This document shows positions 1 to 6,043 of a stretch of 6,711 nt of DNA, piece by piece; position 1 is the stretch's first letter, and the number at the start of each line of letters is the position of its first letter. The translations under genes were made by a program, and so were the position numbers. Location of the stretch: positions 1 to 6,711 of the forward strand of contig DAIDJI010000313.1 in assembly GCA_027451455.1 (NCBI GenBank), read 5' to 3'. A model generated the notes under the pieces. That model saw nothing but the letters and a program-made list of their open reading frames with translations. It was not told where the DNA came from and did no database searches. The stretch comes from Planctomycetales bacterium. Lineage in GTDB: Bacteria > Planctomycetota > Planctomycetia > Isosphaerales > Isosphaeraceae.

Positions 1-483
1 ATCGAGTTGCAAGGCGCGCACCAACCCGACCAGTTGCGACTCGCCGCCGGAGAGGTCGCGGGCGTTCTTGGTGAGGAACCCGGCCTCGCGACCGAGCCGT
101 TGAAGCATCGCCTCCACGCGCGCCGGGTCAAACGTCCGATCGCGATGGGCCCGCAACGTAAACGGGTATTGCAGATTCTCCTCGACGGTTCCCTCCATCA
201 GCGACGGCCGCTGGTGAAGGTAGATCACCTGCCGACGATACGCCGGAACACCGTCGCCGCGGACCTCGCGACCCTGCCACTGAATCGATCCCTCATCAAT
301 CGGGTCGAGCCGGGCCACCGCCCGGAGCAACACCGACTTGCCGGACCCCGACGGCCCGAGCACGCCGAGCCGGTCACCAGGATTGACGGCGAGGTTGACG
401 CCTCGGATCAGCCAGCCGTCGGCGCCTGGTCTCGGGTCGCGCCGGCCGATCTGGACGGCCTCGATCGCATGTCCATTTGCCAT
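1..483 (-). CDS. ABC transporter ATP-binding protein, FetA/YbbL type (N-terminal 161 codons, cut by window edge)
   Basis: Cytoplasmic ATPase subunit of an ABC transporter. Seen: Walker A GPSGSGKS at residues 43-50, a Q-loop glutamine at Q91 (LHQRPSL) and the signature LSGGE at 144-148. Walker B and the H-loop lie beyond the left edge. The stretch from about residue 82 (YRRQVIYLHQ) to 148, including LTKNARDLSGGE, follows the layout I recall for E. coli FetA (YbbL): YRQQV...TPTL...TV..NL...LTKN...LSGGE. E. coli FetA works with permease FetB and is linked to iron homeostasis and peroxide resistance. The permease would lie outside the window, so the substrate is inferred only. Oddity: the signature is followed by SQL, where most ABC ATPases have xQR. 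ATG at 483 is preferred because the core begins soon after it; a GTG at 516 would add 11 residues. Neither has a strong Shine-Dalgarno. Family confidence is high, substrate low. Confidence 0.9.
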   Translation of the reverse strand, partial: MANGHAIEAVQIGRRDPRPGADGWLIRGVNLAVNPGDRLGVLGPSGSGKSVLLRAVARLDPIDEGSIQWQGREVRGDGVPAYRRQVIYLHQRPSLMEGTVEENLQYPFTLRAHRDRTFDPARVEAMLQRLGREAGFLTKNARDLSGGESQLVGLVRALQLD

Positions 484-539
484 CGCTCGGTCGCCCCGAG
501 GGTTTGCCTGGGTCACATGCCAGGGTTTGCGCGAACGAA

Positions 540-562
540 AATCATTGCGAATGATTCTATCA
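540..562 (-). promoter_or_regulatory. Fur-box-like palindrome overlapping an extended -10 element
   Basis: Positions 540-546 and 550-556 form a perfect 7-bp inverted repeat around a 3-nt centre (AATCATT GCG AATGATT). This is an AT-rich island in GC-rich surroundings. Read on the minus strand, the segment is TGATAGAATCATTCGCAATG, which resembles half of a Fur box (GATAAT/ATCATT units). It also contains TG-A-TAGAAT (562-554), an extended -10-like hexamer with one mismatch. No -35 match is visible. It sits about 57-80 nt upstream of the ABC ATPase start and about 20 bp after the stop of the preceding gene. It could instead be a weak hairpin at the end of the upstream transcript: the stem is AT-rich and followed by only a short T run, which makes a terminator less likely. 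The operator reading is inference. Confidence 0.35.
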
Positions 563-581
563 CACGAGACCAGACCCGGGC

Positions 582-2078
582 TTAGGACTTCGAGGCTTCC
601 AGCCGGATCGCGCCGAGGTCGATCGGCTGGTCGCTCGATCCAACCGGGATCGGCCCGACGGTGAACTCACGACGCATCGAGGCCAGCGCCGCAAGCCCGG
701 AGCGACGCATGAGCAAGCCTCCGGCCGGTCGCTTGTAGGCAACGATCCGAATTTCATAAGTACCGGGCTCGATCGACTCGATCCGGAACGAGCCGTTGGG
801 TTCGACCCGAAAGAGGAAAGGGGGTGTCTTCGGATCGCCCGGCTTGATCGCCAGCTCACCCCGGCCGAAGAGGACATCGCCGATCCCGTCGGGTACGATC
901 GCCTTGCCGACGATCGGTCGACCGTTCGCGCCGAGGATTAGCCGGACCGTCTTTCCCGGTTCGATCGACAGTTCCGCGGCCGGGCTTGCCCCTCTGTAGA
1001 CGAATCCCTCTTCCCAGACGACCTGCCGCGAGAGCCGCGCCGGGCCGGGCGGGACGCATTCGAAGGCGAAGCGGCCGTCGCCGTCGGTCCGTGTCCATCC
1101 GCTCCAGAAGATCCGGTCGCGATGCGCCGACTCGTCGCGAGGATCGAGCACGACCGGCTCATTGGAGACGGGTCGCGAGCCGAACCGCAGGACGCCCTCA
1201 ATCCGGCCCCACGGGCAGAGTGTCAGAGCCAGATCGCCCCTGGTTCTCGCATCGACGTCGACCCTGGCCACCCCGCGTTTGTGGAGAGCGACGACCGTGA
1301 ACGGCGGTTTCGTCGCCGGGAGGTCGAACTGGCCGCTCGCCCAGGTTTTCGTCACCCAGATATCGTCGTTCCCGGACAACACCCGACCGTTCTGAATGGA
1401 GGCCGAACCCGATACACCGGTCGCTAGAACCACCTGTGCGCCCTCGATCGGAGTGCCGTCGGGGAGCCGGACTCTTCCCGAGAATCCGGGCCCGCGTTTG
1501 AGCGCGAAGGAGACGATCGATTCTCCCGTCTCCCTGTCAAACCGTTCCGAGACAGCCGGCTCATAGCCCTCGGCCTCGATCCGGATCAGGCGGTAGGGAA
1601 TCGTCAGTTTCAACTCCATCTCGTAGGAAACGCCGAAGACCTCGCGGGCCAGGTCGTCGTACCAGAGAATTGGCCCACTCCCGCCCCATGAGCCGCCTGG
1701 GACGATCCGGAACGCCTTGATCGTTCTTCGGGTCTCGGCATCGGTGACCCGCCCACGCAGGTGCAACGGGCGGACGATCTGGAACGAGACCTCGGGCCCG
1801 TCGGGCCGCACTTGCTCGATACGATGGACACCCCGTTCATTCTGTTGCAACAGGAGGCTTACGACATCGGCGGGCGCTCCATCCCATCGGAATCGACCTT
1901 CGGCGTCGGTCCGATCGCTCCATTTTAGCGAGGCATGCCCGCGCCATTCGGCGACCTCGACCGGAGCGAAGGCCACCGGCTTGCCCTGGTGGTCAACGAG
2001 CCGGCCCCGGATCGTATGTCCCGGTCCGAGACGGAACTCGACCGGAGCCATTCCCGCCCGGATCGGAATCTTTTTCAT
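582..2078 (-). CDS. Carboxypeptidase-regulatory-like multi-module protein, open part after the TAG (498 aa)
   Basis: This is the largest uninterrupted part of the frame above. From ATG 2078 it gives 498 residues with no signal peptide. Several transthyretin/CarboxypepD_reg-like beta-sandwich units are visible, each with a G-R-L/V-x-D/P-x-G-x-P-[VI] opening strand and a TDA-E/D-G-R-F closing strand, for example IRGRLVDHQGKPV, DRTDAEGRFRWDG, FSGRVRLPDGTPI and RTDGDGRFAFE. It ends with a unit reading FRIESIEPGTYEIRI, then the tail IRLEASKS. Residue 1 corresponds to the inside of module 1-2 of the 597-aa paralogue, and no convincing ribosome binding site precedes 2078, so this start is probably an artefact of the upstream stop. 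Modules of this kind are typically extracytoplasmic in large planctomycete proteins. Ligand and function are unknown. Confidence 0.6.
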   Translation of the reverse strand: MKKIPIRAGMAPVEFRLGPGHTIRGRLVDHQGKPVAFAPVEVAEWRGHASLKWSDRTDAEGRFRWDGAPADVVSLLLQQNERGVHRIEQVRPDGPEVSFQIVRPLHLRGRVTDAETRRTIKAFRIVPGGSWGGSGPILWYDDLAREVFGVSYEMELKLTIPYRLIRIEAEGYEPAVSERFDRETGESIVSFALKRGPGFSGRVRLPDGTPIEGAQVVLATGVSGSASIQNGRVLSGNDDIWVTKTWASGQFDLPATKPPFTVVALHKRGVARVDVDARTRGDLALTLCPWGRIEGVLRFGSRPVSNEPVVLDPRDESAHRDRIFWSGWTRTDGDGRFAFECVPPGPARLSRQVVWEEGFVYRGASPAAELSIEPGKTVRLILGANGRPIVGKAIVPDGIGDVLFGRGELAIKPGDPKTPPFLFRVEPNGSFRIESIEPGTYEIRIVAYKRPAGGLLMRRSGLAALASMRREFTVGPIPVGSSDQPIDLGAIRLEASKS

Positions 2079-2207
2079 CTCAGGCGCATGGCCGGCAGCC
2101 TCGACCGTGATCTGTGCCGGATCGACCAGGATCGGTTCCAGCAGGAATCGGCCGTCGGCATCGGTGGTCGCGTCGCGAATGCCGGTCTGGACGCGCCAGT
2201 CGATCGC

Positions 2208-2210
2208 CTA
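2208..2210 (-). other. In-frame amber codon replacing a conserved tryptophan
   Basis: The minus-strand reading is GTC TCG TAG GCG. The same place in the upstream paralogue reads GTT TCG TGG ACC (GARVSW, residue W60). The frame is open for 38 codons before and 541 sense codons after. It is the only stop in the frame, so one transition separates the two states. Confidence 0.9.
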
Positions 2211-2332
2211 CGAGACCCGGGCGCCGGCGATCGGCTGGCCTTTGTCGTCGAGGACGCGGCCGGTCACGGCGACGCCCGGCCCGATCGCGATCATCGCCGC
2301 AACGAAAGGGATCAAAGGAACCATGGATGAAT

Positions 2333-2336
2333 CTCC
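2333..2336 (-). promoter_or_regulatory. Ribosome binding site for the interrupted paralogue
   Basis: GGAG on the minus strand lies 8 nt before ATG 2324. It falls inside the 29-bp gap after the TGA (2356-2354) of the upstream gene. It supports 2324, not 2078, as the original start. Confidence 0.6.
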
Positions 2337-2353
2337 GATGGCGACGAGGCCGG

Positions 2354-4147
2354 TCATTTCTTCGGGGCTTCCAGGCGGATCGATCCGAGGTCGATCGGCC
2401 GGTTGCCGGGACTCGATGGGACGACCAACTCCCGACGCGCCGAGGCGAGCCGGGTGGACCCGACGCCGTCCCGTCCCTGGCGCTCCTGGATGAAGAGGAC
2501 CAGCTCGTAGGTGCCGGGCGGGACCCCCTCGATCCGGAACGTCCCGTCGGGGCGGACGCGGAAGTCCTGCGTCGGGACGTCGTCGCGCTCGATCCTCGGG
2601 GCCAGGTGGCAGTAGCCGGAGATCCAGGTGTGTGGGGCGATCCCTCCAGGAAGGATTGCCTTGCCGACGATCGCCCGACCGGTCGCGCCGAGGTCGATTC
2701 GAGTCGTCCCCGGCCTCGCTCCCACGATCGCCGAGGGATTGGCCCCCATCGCGACACCAGGGCCGCCGTCGACGCCCGTCCCGCGCGCGATCCGGATCGT
2801 CCCGGGCCGGACGCGGTCGAAGTCGAATCGGCCCTCGGCGTCGGTCATCGTCGTGTAGGACCAGGAGACCCCGTCGATCGGCGCGGGGCCGTCGATCCGG
2901 ACCCGGCGCTCGAGGCCGATCCAGTGCCCCGGCGCCGGCCGACCATCGAGGACGAGCCGCCCCTCGACCCGCGCCCAGGGCTCGACCTTCAGCTCGACCG
3001 GCGCCTTCGGCTTCTCGGCGACCCGGATCAGGGCATACCCGCGATCGCCGATCGCCACGAGCGTGACGGGGAGGTCCTCGGCCGGAACCTTGAACCGGCC
3101 GTCGGTCTCGGTCGGATAGACGCGAAATCCGGAGGGAAACCGGCCGTTGTGCAGCCGGACCGGATGCGAGGGGCTGGCGCACGCCACCTCGGCGCCGGCC
3201 ATCGGCGAGCCGTCGGCAAACCGGGCCACGCCCTCGATCCACCCGGTCGGCTGGAGCGCCACATGGGCGATCGCGTCTTCCTCGTCGCTCTTGATCCACG
3301 AGGAGACGGCGGGCCGATACCCGTCGGCCTCGATCCGAACGGCGAGGTACCGCGACCCTGCGGCCAGGGTCATCTCGTAAGAGAGGCCGGAGAACTCCCT
3401 GGCCTGCACCACCTGCCAGGCGATCTTCTCCCTGGAGTTGATCGGCGAACCACCCGGCACAACCTTGAACTTCTTGATGGGCCGGCCAGTCTGGGCGTCG
3501 AAAACCCGACCCCGAACGTGAACTGGCCGCGTCGCAATGAGGTCCTCTTCGAGACCATCAGGTGTGACCCGGTACAAGCTTTTTCCGGGAAAGTCGCTCG
3601 CCCCGACGTGAATGATGACGGGGTGAGCCGGCGCCCCGTCCCAGGCGAAGCGGCCGTCGGCATCCGTGCGCATTTCCCAGAAGGGGGGATGGTCCCCCGT
3701 CAAGGAGTACACCGAGATGGGCATCCGGGCAATCGGCTTGCCCCAGGTATCGTTAACCCGACCGCAGAGCCTGTGCCCCGGCCCGAGTCGGAACTCGACC
3801 GGCTCGGGCTTCTCTCGCACGGGTAGCGTCTTCGTCTCGGGGGCATGATGGGAATCCACGGCAACGAGTACGGTCGGGAGCCTGGTGACGCCCTCCAGCA
3901 CGAACTGGCCATCAACGTCGGTCGTGGCCTCGTGTTTCGAAGGATAGAAGCGCAAGGCTCTCTCGGTCCACGAAACCCGGGCGCCGGTGATCGGTTTTCC
4001 ATCCTGGTCAACAACGCGGCCCCTGACCCCACCGCCACGCGACGGTTCCTCAGCCTGCGCCTCCTGAAGCTGCACCGTCGCTGTCGCCACAACGACCGCC
4101 GTGAGCAACCAGGCCGGGAAGAACCCCGAGCGTCTGATCTCCATCAT
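2354..4147 (-). CDS. Secreted multi-module carboxypeptidase-regulatory-like (transthyretin-fold) protein, 597 aa
   Basis: The N-terminus is a signal peptide: arginines R5-R6, a hydrophobic core at about 9-25 and an AQA/E cleavage site near 32. The mature part is about six tandem beta-sandwich units of the CarboxypepD_reg type, beginning near residues 41 (VRGRVVDQDGKPITGARV), 127 (CGRVNDTWGKPI), 211 (VRGRVFDAQTGRPI), 303 (WIEGVARFADGSPM), about 395 (RVEGRLVLDGRPA) and about 485 (IVGKAILPGG). Most close with a TDxDGxF/TDAEGRF strand. The last unit carries FRIEGVPPGTYELVLF and the tail IRLEAPKK. No catalytic residues of a peptidase or other enzyme are visible. Such modules usually act as extracytoplasmic structural or binding domains; the ligand is unknown. 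The start is ATG 4147, followed at once by a second ATG at 4144, with GAGG about 9 nt upstream. It is collinear over its whole length with the paralogue 29 bp downstream, and probably co-transcribed with it. Confidence 0.88.
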   Translation of the reverse strand: MMEIRRSGFFPAWLLTAVVVATATVQLQEAQAEEPSRGGGVRGRVVDQDGKPITGARVSWTERALRFYPSKHEATTDVDGQFVLEGVTRLPTVLVAVDSHHAPETKTLPVREKPEPVEFRLGPGHRLCGRVNDTWGKPIARMPISVYSLTGDHPPFWEMRTDADGRFAWDGAPAHPVIIHVGASDFPGKSLYRVTPDGLEEDLIATRPVHVRGRVFDAQTGRPIKKFKVVPGGSPINSREKIAWQVVQAREFSGLSYEMTLAAGSRYLAVRIEADGYRPAVSSWIKSDEEDAIAHVALQPTGWIEGVARFADGSPMAGAEVACASPSHPVRLHNGRFPSGFRVYPTETDGRFKVPAEDLPVTLVAIGDRGYALIRVAEKPKAPVELKVEPWARVEGRLVLDGRPAPGHWIGLERRVRIDGPAPIDGVSWSYTTMTDAEGRFDFDRVRPGTIRIARGTGVDGGPGVAMGANPSAIVGARPGTTRIDLGATGRAIVGKAILPGGIAPHTWISGYCHLAPRIERDDVPTQDFRVRPDGTFRIEGVPPGTYELVLFIQERQGRDGVGSTRLASARRELVVPSSPGNRPIDLGSIRLEAPKK

Positions 4148-4234
4148 GATCGCGGCCCTCGGACGAGATCCGAGCGAATCTCTGGAAACGCAAAAGGCAC
4201 GAAGCCCGATCGTAACGCCGAACCGAACGGCCCC

Positions 4235-4675
4235 TCATCGCAAGAGCCCCTGGAACACAATGATGGCGAGAACCCCCACCAGGAACAGGACGATCAGAAA
4301 GATCGGGATCAGGAACATCAGCCCGACGCACCGCGCCACGCGCTCGATCATCGGCATGGGATCGCCGACGGCCGCCCGCCGCCTGGCCTTCGTCGCGGTG
4401 AGGAGCATCGCCGGCAATGCCAGAATGATCAAAAATATCGCCACGCCCGGCGAATCGCGGAACAGGGCCATTGTCCCGGCGAACGCCGCGATCGCGATCA
4501 TTCCCGAGGCGATGGTCGGGCGGCGACGCGGAGGCGAGGGGCGGCGATACCCGATCGGATACCGGTTCCAGTCGGGTCGCTGACAGAGCCAGCATTCCGA
4601 CGACCCCATCGCATTGGGCGCTCCGCATTTCCAGCAGAGCGGCTCCGGTCCAGGGCTCGGCAATCGCGCGCTCAT
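4235..4675 (-). CDS. Zinc-ribbon small integral membrane protein, 146 aa, function unknown
   Basis: The N-terminal cytoplasmic-type zinc ribbon has two CxxC knuckles: C14-W-K-C17-G and C28-W-L-C31. A basic proline/arginine-rich linker follows (44-53), then three hydrophobic segments at about 58-72, 77-95 and 116-145. The last is long and very hydrophobic (FLIPIFLIVLFLVG) and ends the protein at GLLR. Such zinc ribbon plus membrane helix proteins are common hypothetical genes in planctomycetes; I recognise no specific family. The start ATG 4675 is well supported by AGGA 6 nt upstream. The stop is 87 bp before the start of the 597-aa secreted protein on the same strand. I see no clear terminator in that gap, so shared transcription is possible but unproven. 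A longer 212-aa reading in another frame over this locus is arginine/proline-rich and lacks these features. Confidence 0.82.
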   Translation of the reverse strand: MSARLPSPGPEPLCWKCGAPNAMGSSECWLCQRPDWNRYPIGYRRPSPPRRRPTIASGMIAIAAFAGTMALFRDSPGVAIFLIILALPAMLLTATKARRRAAVGDPMPMIERVARCVGLMFLIPIFLIVLFLVGVLAIIVFQGLLR

Positions 4676-4681
4676 CGGCCG

Positions 4682-4686
4682 TCCTC
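4682..4686 (-). promoter_or_regulatory. Ribosome binding site of the zinc-ribbon gene
   Basis: GAGGA on the minus strand is 6 nt upstream of ATG 4675. It is a strong Shine-Dalgarno match at good spacing and fixes the start of this gene. Confidence 0.7.
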
Positions 4687-4703
4687 ACGCCATCGGACCT
4701 TGG

Positions 4704-4730
4704 TCGAGCCGAGGCAGCGGGTCGGCTCGA
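4704..4730. repeat. 9-bp perfect inverted repeat, 9-nt spacer
   Basis: TCGAGCCGA (4704-4712) and TCGGCTCGA (4722-4730) are exact reverse complements around a 9-nt spacer. The element starts 28 nt upstream of the zinc-ribbon ATG, so it could be a leader hairpin or an operator for that gene. No T-run follows on either strand, so it is not a standard terminator. Confidence 0.6.
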
Positions 4731-4769
4731 AGAAGGGGCTGCGCCGATCGCCCATCGGTGATTCCCCCG

Positions 4770-4787
4770 CGACGGCGTGAGCCGTCG
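4770..4787. repeat. GC hairpin, 7-bp stem with GTGA loop (possible REP-like palindrome)
   Basis: CGACGGC (4770-4776) and GCCGTCG (4781-4787) pair perfectly around GTGA, a GNRA-type tetraloop when read on the plus strand. TCCC (4763-4766) and GGGA (4795-4798) could extend the structure. It resembles the short palindromes scattered between planctomycete genes, but its copy number cannot be seen from one window. Confidence 0.5.
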
Positions 4788-4994
4788 AATACGAGGGAGA
4801 TGGTCAAAGGGCCGCCTCGCGGGCCATCCGGAAGCCAGGCTTTCCGAAACGTGGACGCATCGCCTATCCTTTCATCCTAGAGTTGTCCGAGAAGGGACGT
4901 CAATCGGCGGATGTCGCGGGTCGCGGGGCGATTTCGAGGAAATCCGGACGGGGCAAGGCGCATCGGAGGCGCGGCCCGATCGATCCGGCCGAGC

Positions 4995-5000
4995 GGGAGG
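4995..5000 (+). promoter_or_regulatory. Ribosome binding site deciding the metallophosphoesterase start
   Basis: GGGAGG lies 6 nt before GTG 5007 and 9 nt before TTG 5010. The in-frame ATG at 4911 has no such site. This places the start just before a twin-arginine motif. Confidence 0.65.
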
Positions 5001-5006
5001 CGAGGC

Positions 5007-5831
5007 GTGTTGAATCGTCGCAAGTGGCTGAAGCGGGCGGGACTCTCGGCGTTCGGCGCGATGACCCTGGGCGGGGCCTACCCGTTTTTGGAGGCGAAAT
5101 GGTGTCGCCTGGCGCGGCAGACGATCGCCGTGCCGAACCTCCCGCCCGCCTTCCGCGGGACGACCGTGGCGCTCCTGGCCGACGTCCACCACGGTCCGTT
5201 CGTGCCCCTGGGTTACGTCCGATCGATCGTCGCGATGACGAACTCGCTGAAGCCCGACATCGTCGCGCTGGCCGGCGATTACGTGCATCGATCGTCGGAG
5301 TACATCGCACCCGGAATCGAGGCGCTGGGGAAGCTCCGGGCGCGGATCGGACGGTTCGCGGTCCGGGGCAACCACGATAATCGGAGTTACACACCGATCA
5401 CCCGGGCCGCGCTCGCCGACGCAAGGCTCCCCGACCTGAACAACGCGGGAATCTGGATCGAGCGCGGCGGCTCGCGTTTGCGGATCTGCGGAGTGGGCGA
5501 TCTGTGGACGGACGGCCAGGACCTCTCCGCCGCCCTCGGCGACGCCCGGCAAAACGACGCGGCGATCCTGCTTTCGCACAATCCAGACTTCGTCGAGACG
5601 ATTCGAGACGCCAGGGTCGGCCTGGTTCTGAGCGGCCACACCCACGGCGGACAGGTGGTCGTCCCAGGTTTCGGCGCCCCGGTCGTGCCGTCAGCGTACG
5701 GCCAGAAGTACCTGCACGGACTGGTGAAGGGTCCGGTGGCCCAGGTCTTCGTCACCCGGGGCGTCGGCACCGTCACCCCTCCCGTCCGGTTCCTCTGCCG
5801 GCCGGAAGTGGTTCTCATCACGCTGGCGTAA
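5007..5831 (+). CDS. Tat-signal calcineurin-like metallophosphoesterase (YkuE/LpxG-like), 274 aa
   Basis: Predicted metal-dependent phosphoesterase. Motifs in order (GTG 5007 = residue 1): ADVHHG with D59/H61, GDY with D91, GNHD with N122/H123, SHNPD with H191 and GHTHGGQ with H211/H213. These give the complete dinuclear metal site of the calcineurin-like fold. The N-terminus NRRKWLK at residues 3-9, followed by a hydrophobic stretch to about 28, is a good twin-arginine signal or anchor, so the enzyme is probably exported folded or membrane-tethered. Relatives include B. subtilis YkuE and UDP-2,3-diacylglucosamine hydrolases of the LpxG type. The substrate here cannot be fixed; a phospholipid or lipid A precursor is possible. 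The start is GTG 5007 (or TTG 5010), chosen for the GGGAGG site and the Tat motif. The ATG at 4911 adds 32 arginine/glycine-rich residues that would bury the signal. It is divergent from the zinc-ribbon gene. Confidence 0.9.
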   Translation: MLNRRKWLKRAGLSAFGAMTLGGAYPFLEAKWCRLARQTIAVPNLPPAFRGTTVALLADVHHGPFVPLGYVRSIVAMTNSLKPDIVALAGDYVHRSSEYIAPGIEALGKLRARIGRFAVRGNHDNRSYTPITRAALADARLPDLNNAGIWIERGGSRLRICGVGDLWTDGQDLSAALGDARQNDAAILLSHNPDFVETIRDARVGLVLSGHTHGGQVVVPGFGAPVVPSAYGQKYLHGLVKGPVAQVFVTRGVGTVTPPVRFLCRPEVVLITLA

Positions 5832-5906
5832 AGTGGATGGATTTGATAGGATGCGAGGCTGCTGGTGGGCTCGCTGGCCCGGGTCGGAGAAGTGGGGATG
5901 CAGCCA

Positions 5907-6027
5907 GGAGAAACGGCGACAGACAGCGAGTTTACGGCAAGCGGCGGTTTGAAAACGGGCTGCGTCCCCGTCTCGTCCCCGTTCGCTACGTCCCCGTCTC
6001 TTTGTTCTCGCGGTTTTCCGTTTCTCC
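5907..6027. repeat. 121-bp segment bounded by 10-bp inverted repeats with internal CGTCCCCGT repeats
   Basis: GGAGAAACGG (5907-5916) and CCGTTTCTCC (6018-6027) are perfect reverse complements. Inside, CGTCCCCGT occurs at 5963-5971, 5974-5982 and 5989-5997, and the first and third copies extend to CGTCCCCGTCTC. The segment fills most of the 212-bp gap between the metallophosphoesterase and the GT9 gene (5832-6043) and contains no plausible gene. I read it as a possible small non-autonomous or REP-like element. Target-site duplications are not evident. The rest of the gap shows only the GT9 ribosome binding site. Confidence 0.4.
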
Positions 6028-6032
6028 GCAGC

Positions 6033-6036
6033 AGGA
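6033..6036 (+). promoter_or_regulatory. Ribosome binding site of the glycosyltransferase gene
   Basis: AGGA lies 7 nt before ATG 6044. It supports that ATG over the in-frame alternatives at 6050 and 6089. Confidence 0.55.
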
Positions 6037-6043
6037 TGATGCC

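Larger units (their letters stand above)
582..2324 (-). pseudogene. Secreted carboxypeptidase-regulatory-like repeat protein, full-length frame interrupted by TAG at codon 39
   Basis: One frame runs from ATG 2324 to TAA 584-582 (580 codons) with a single in-frame TAG at 2210-2208. Codons 1-38 give a hydrophobic, signal-like N-terminus (MVPLIPFVAAMIAIG...GVA) and then GRVLDDKGQPIAGARVS. The stop falls exactly where the upstream paralogue has tryptophan in GARVSW, and the frame then continues collinearly (TTDADGRFLLE). TGG to TAG is one base change. The start is supported by GGAG 8 nt upstream and a position 29 bp after the stop of the paralogue, as expected for the second gene of an operon. 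Seen: a single lesion in an otherwise open frame. Inferred: recent inactivation, sequencing error, or suppression; the rest of the frame shows no decay. As it stands, translation from the natural start would yield a 38-residue peptide. Confidence 0.8.
4676..5006. other. Divergent intergenic region with hairpins, no gene seen
   Basis: These 331 bp lie between two divergently transcribed genes. Contents: a ribosome binding site at each end, a 9-bp inverted repeat (4704-4730), a GC hairpin (4770-4787) and a bulged near-palindrome at 4829-4846 (CGGAAGCC A GGCTTTCCG). Promoters for both directions should lie here, but I see no convincing -35/-10 pair. Reading frames crossing it are arginine-rich and look non-coding. 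Confidence 0.6.

Noticed and set aside
7..585. Plus-strand 192-aa frame
   Set aside because: It is the antisense of the ABC ATPase, whose Walker A and LSGGE signature are on the minus strand, and it runs through the promoter-like gap.
582..2324. Stop-codon recoding (selenocysteine or pyrrolysine) at the in-frame stop
   Set aside because: The stop is TAG, not TGA, so selenocysteine does not apply. The paralogue has tryptophan there rather than a lysine-like or catalytic residue, so pyrrolysine is not suggested. A plain nonsense change is simpler.
2114..3826. Plus-strand 570-aa open reading frame antisense to both secreted paralogues
   Set aside because: The product is an Arg/Pro/Asp/Gly-rich low-complexity string without recognisable motifs. 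The opposite strand encodes clear signal peptides and repeated modules in two genes, and this frame spans their boundary. It is a GC-rich antisense shadow.
4050..4688. Minus-strand 212-aa frame
   Set aside because: It overlaps the zinc-ribbon gene in another frame. It is Arg/Asp-rich and lacks the cysteine knuckles and membrane helices seen in the 146-aa frame with the good ribosome binding site.
3845..4780. Plus-strand 311-aa frame
   Set aside because: It is a hydrophilic Arg/His/Asp-rich shadow across the start of the secreted gene, the zinc-ribbon gene and the hairpin region. There is no motif and no ribosome binding site.
4872..5645. Minus-strand 257-aa frame opposite the metallophosphoesterase
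   Set aside because: The plus strand carries the full set of metal-binding motifs. The antisense product has no recognisable domain.
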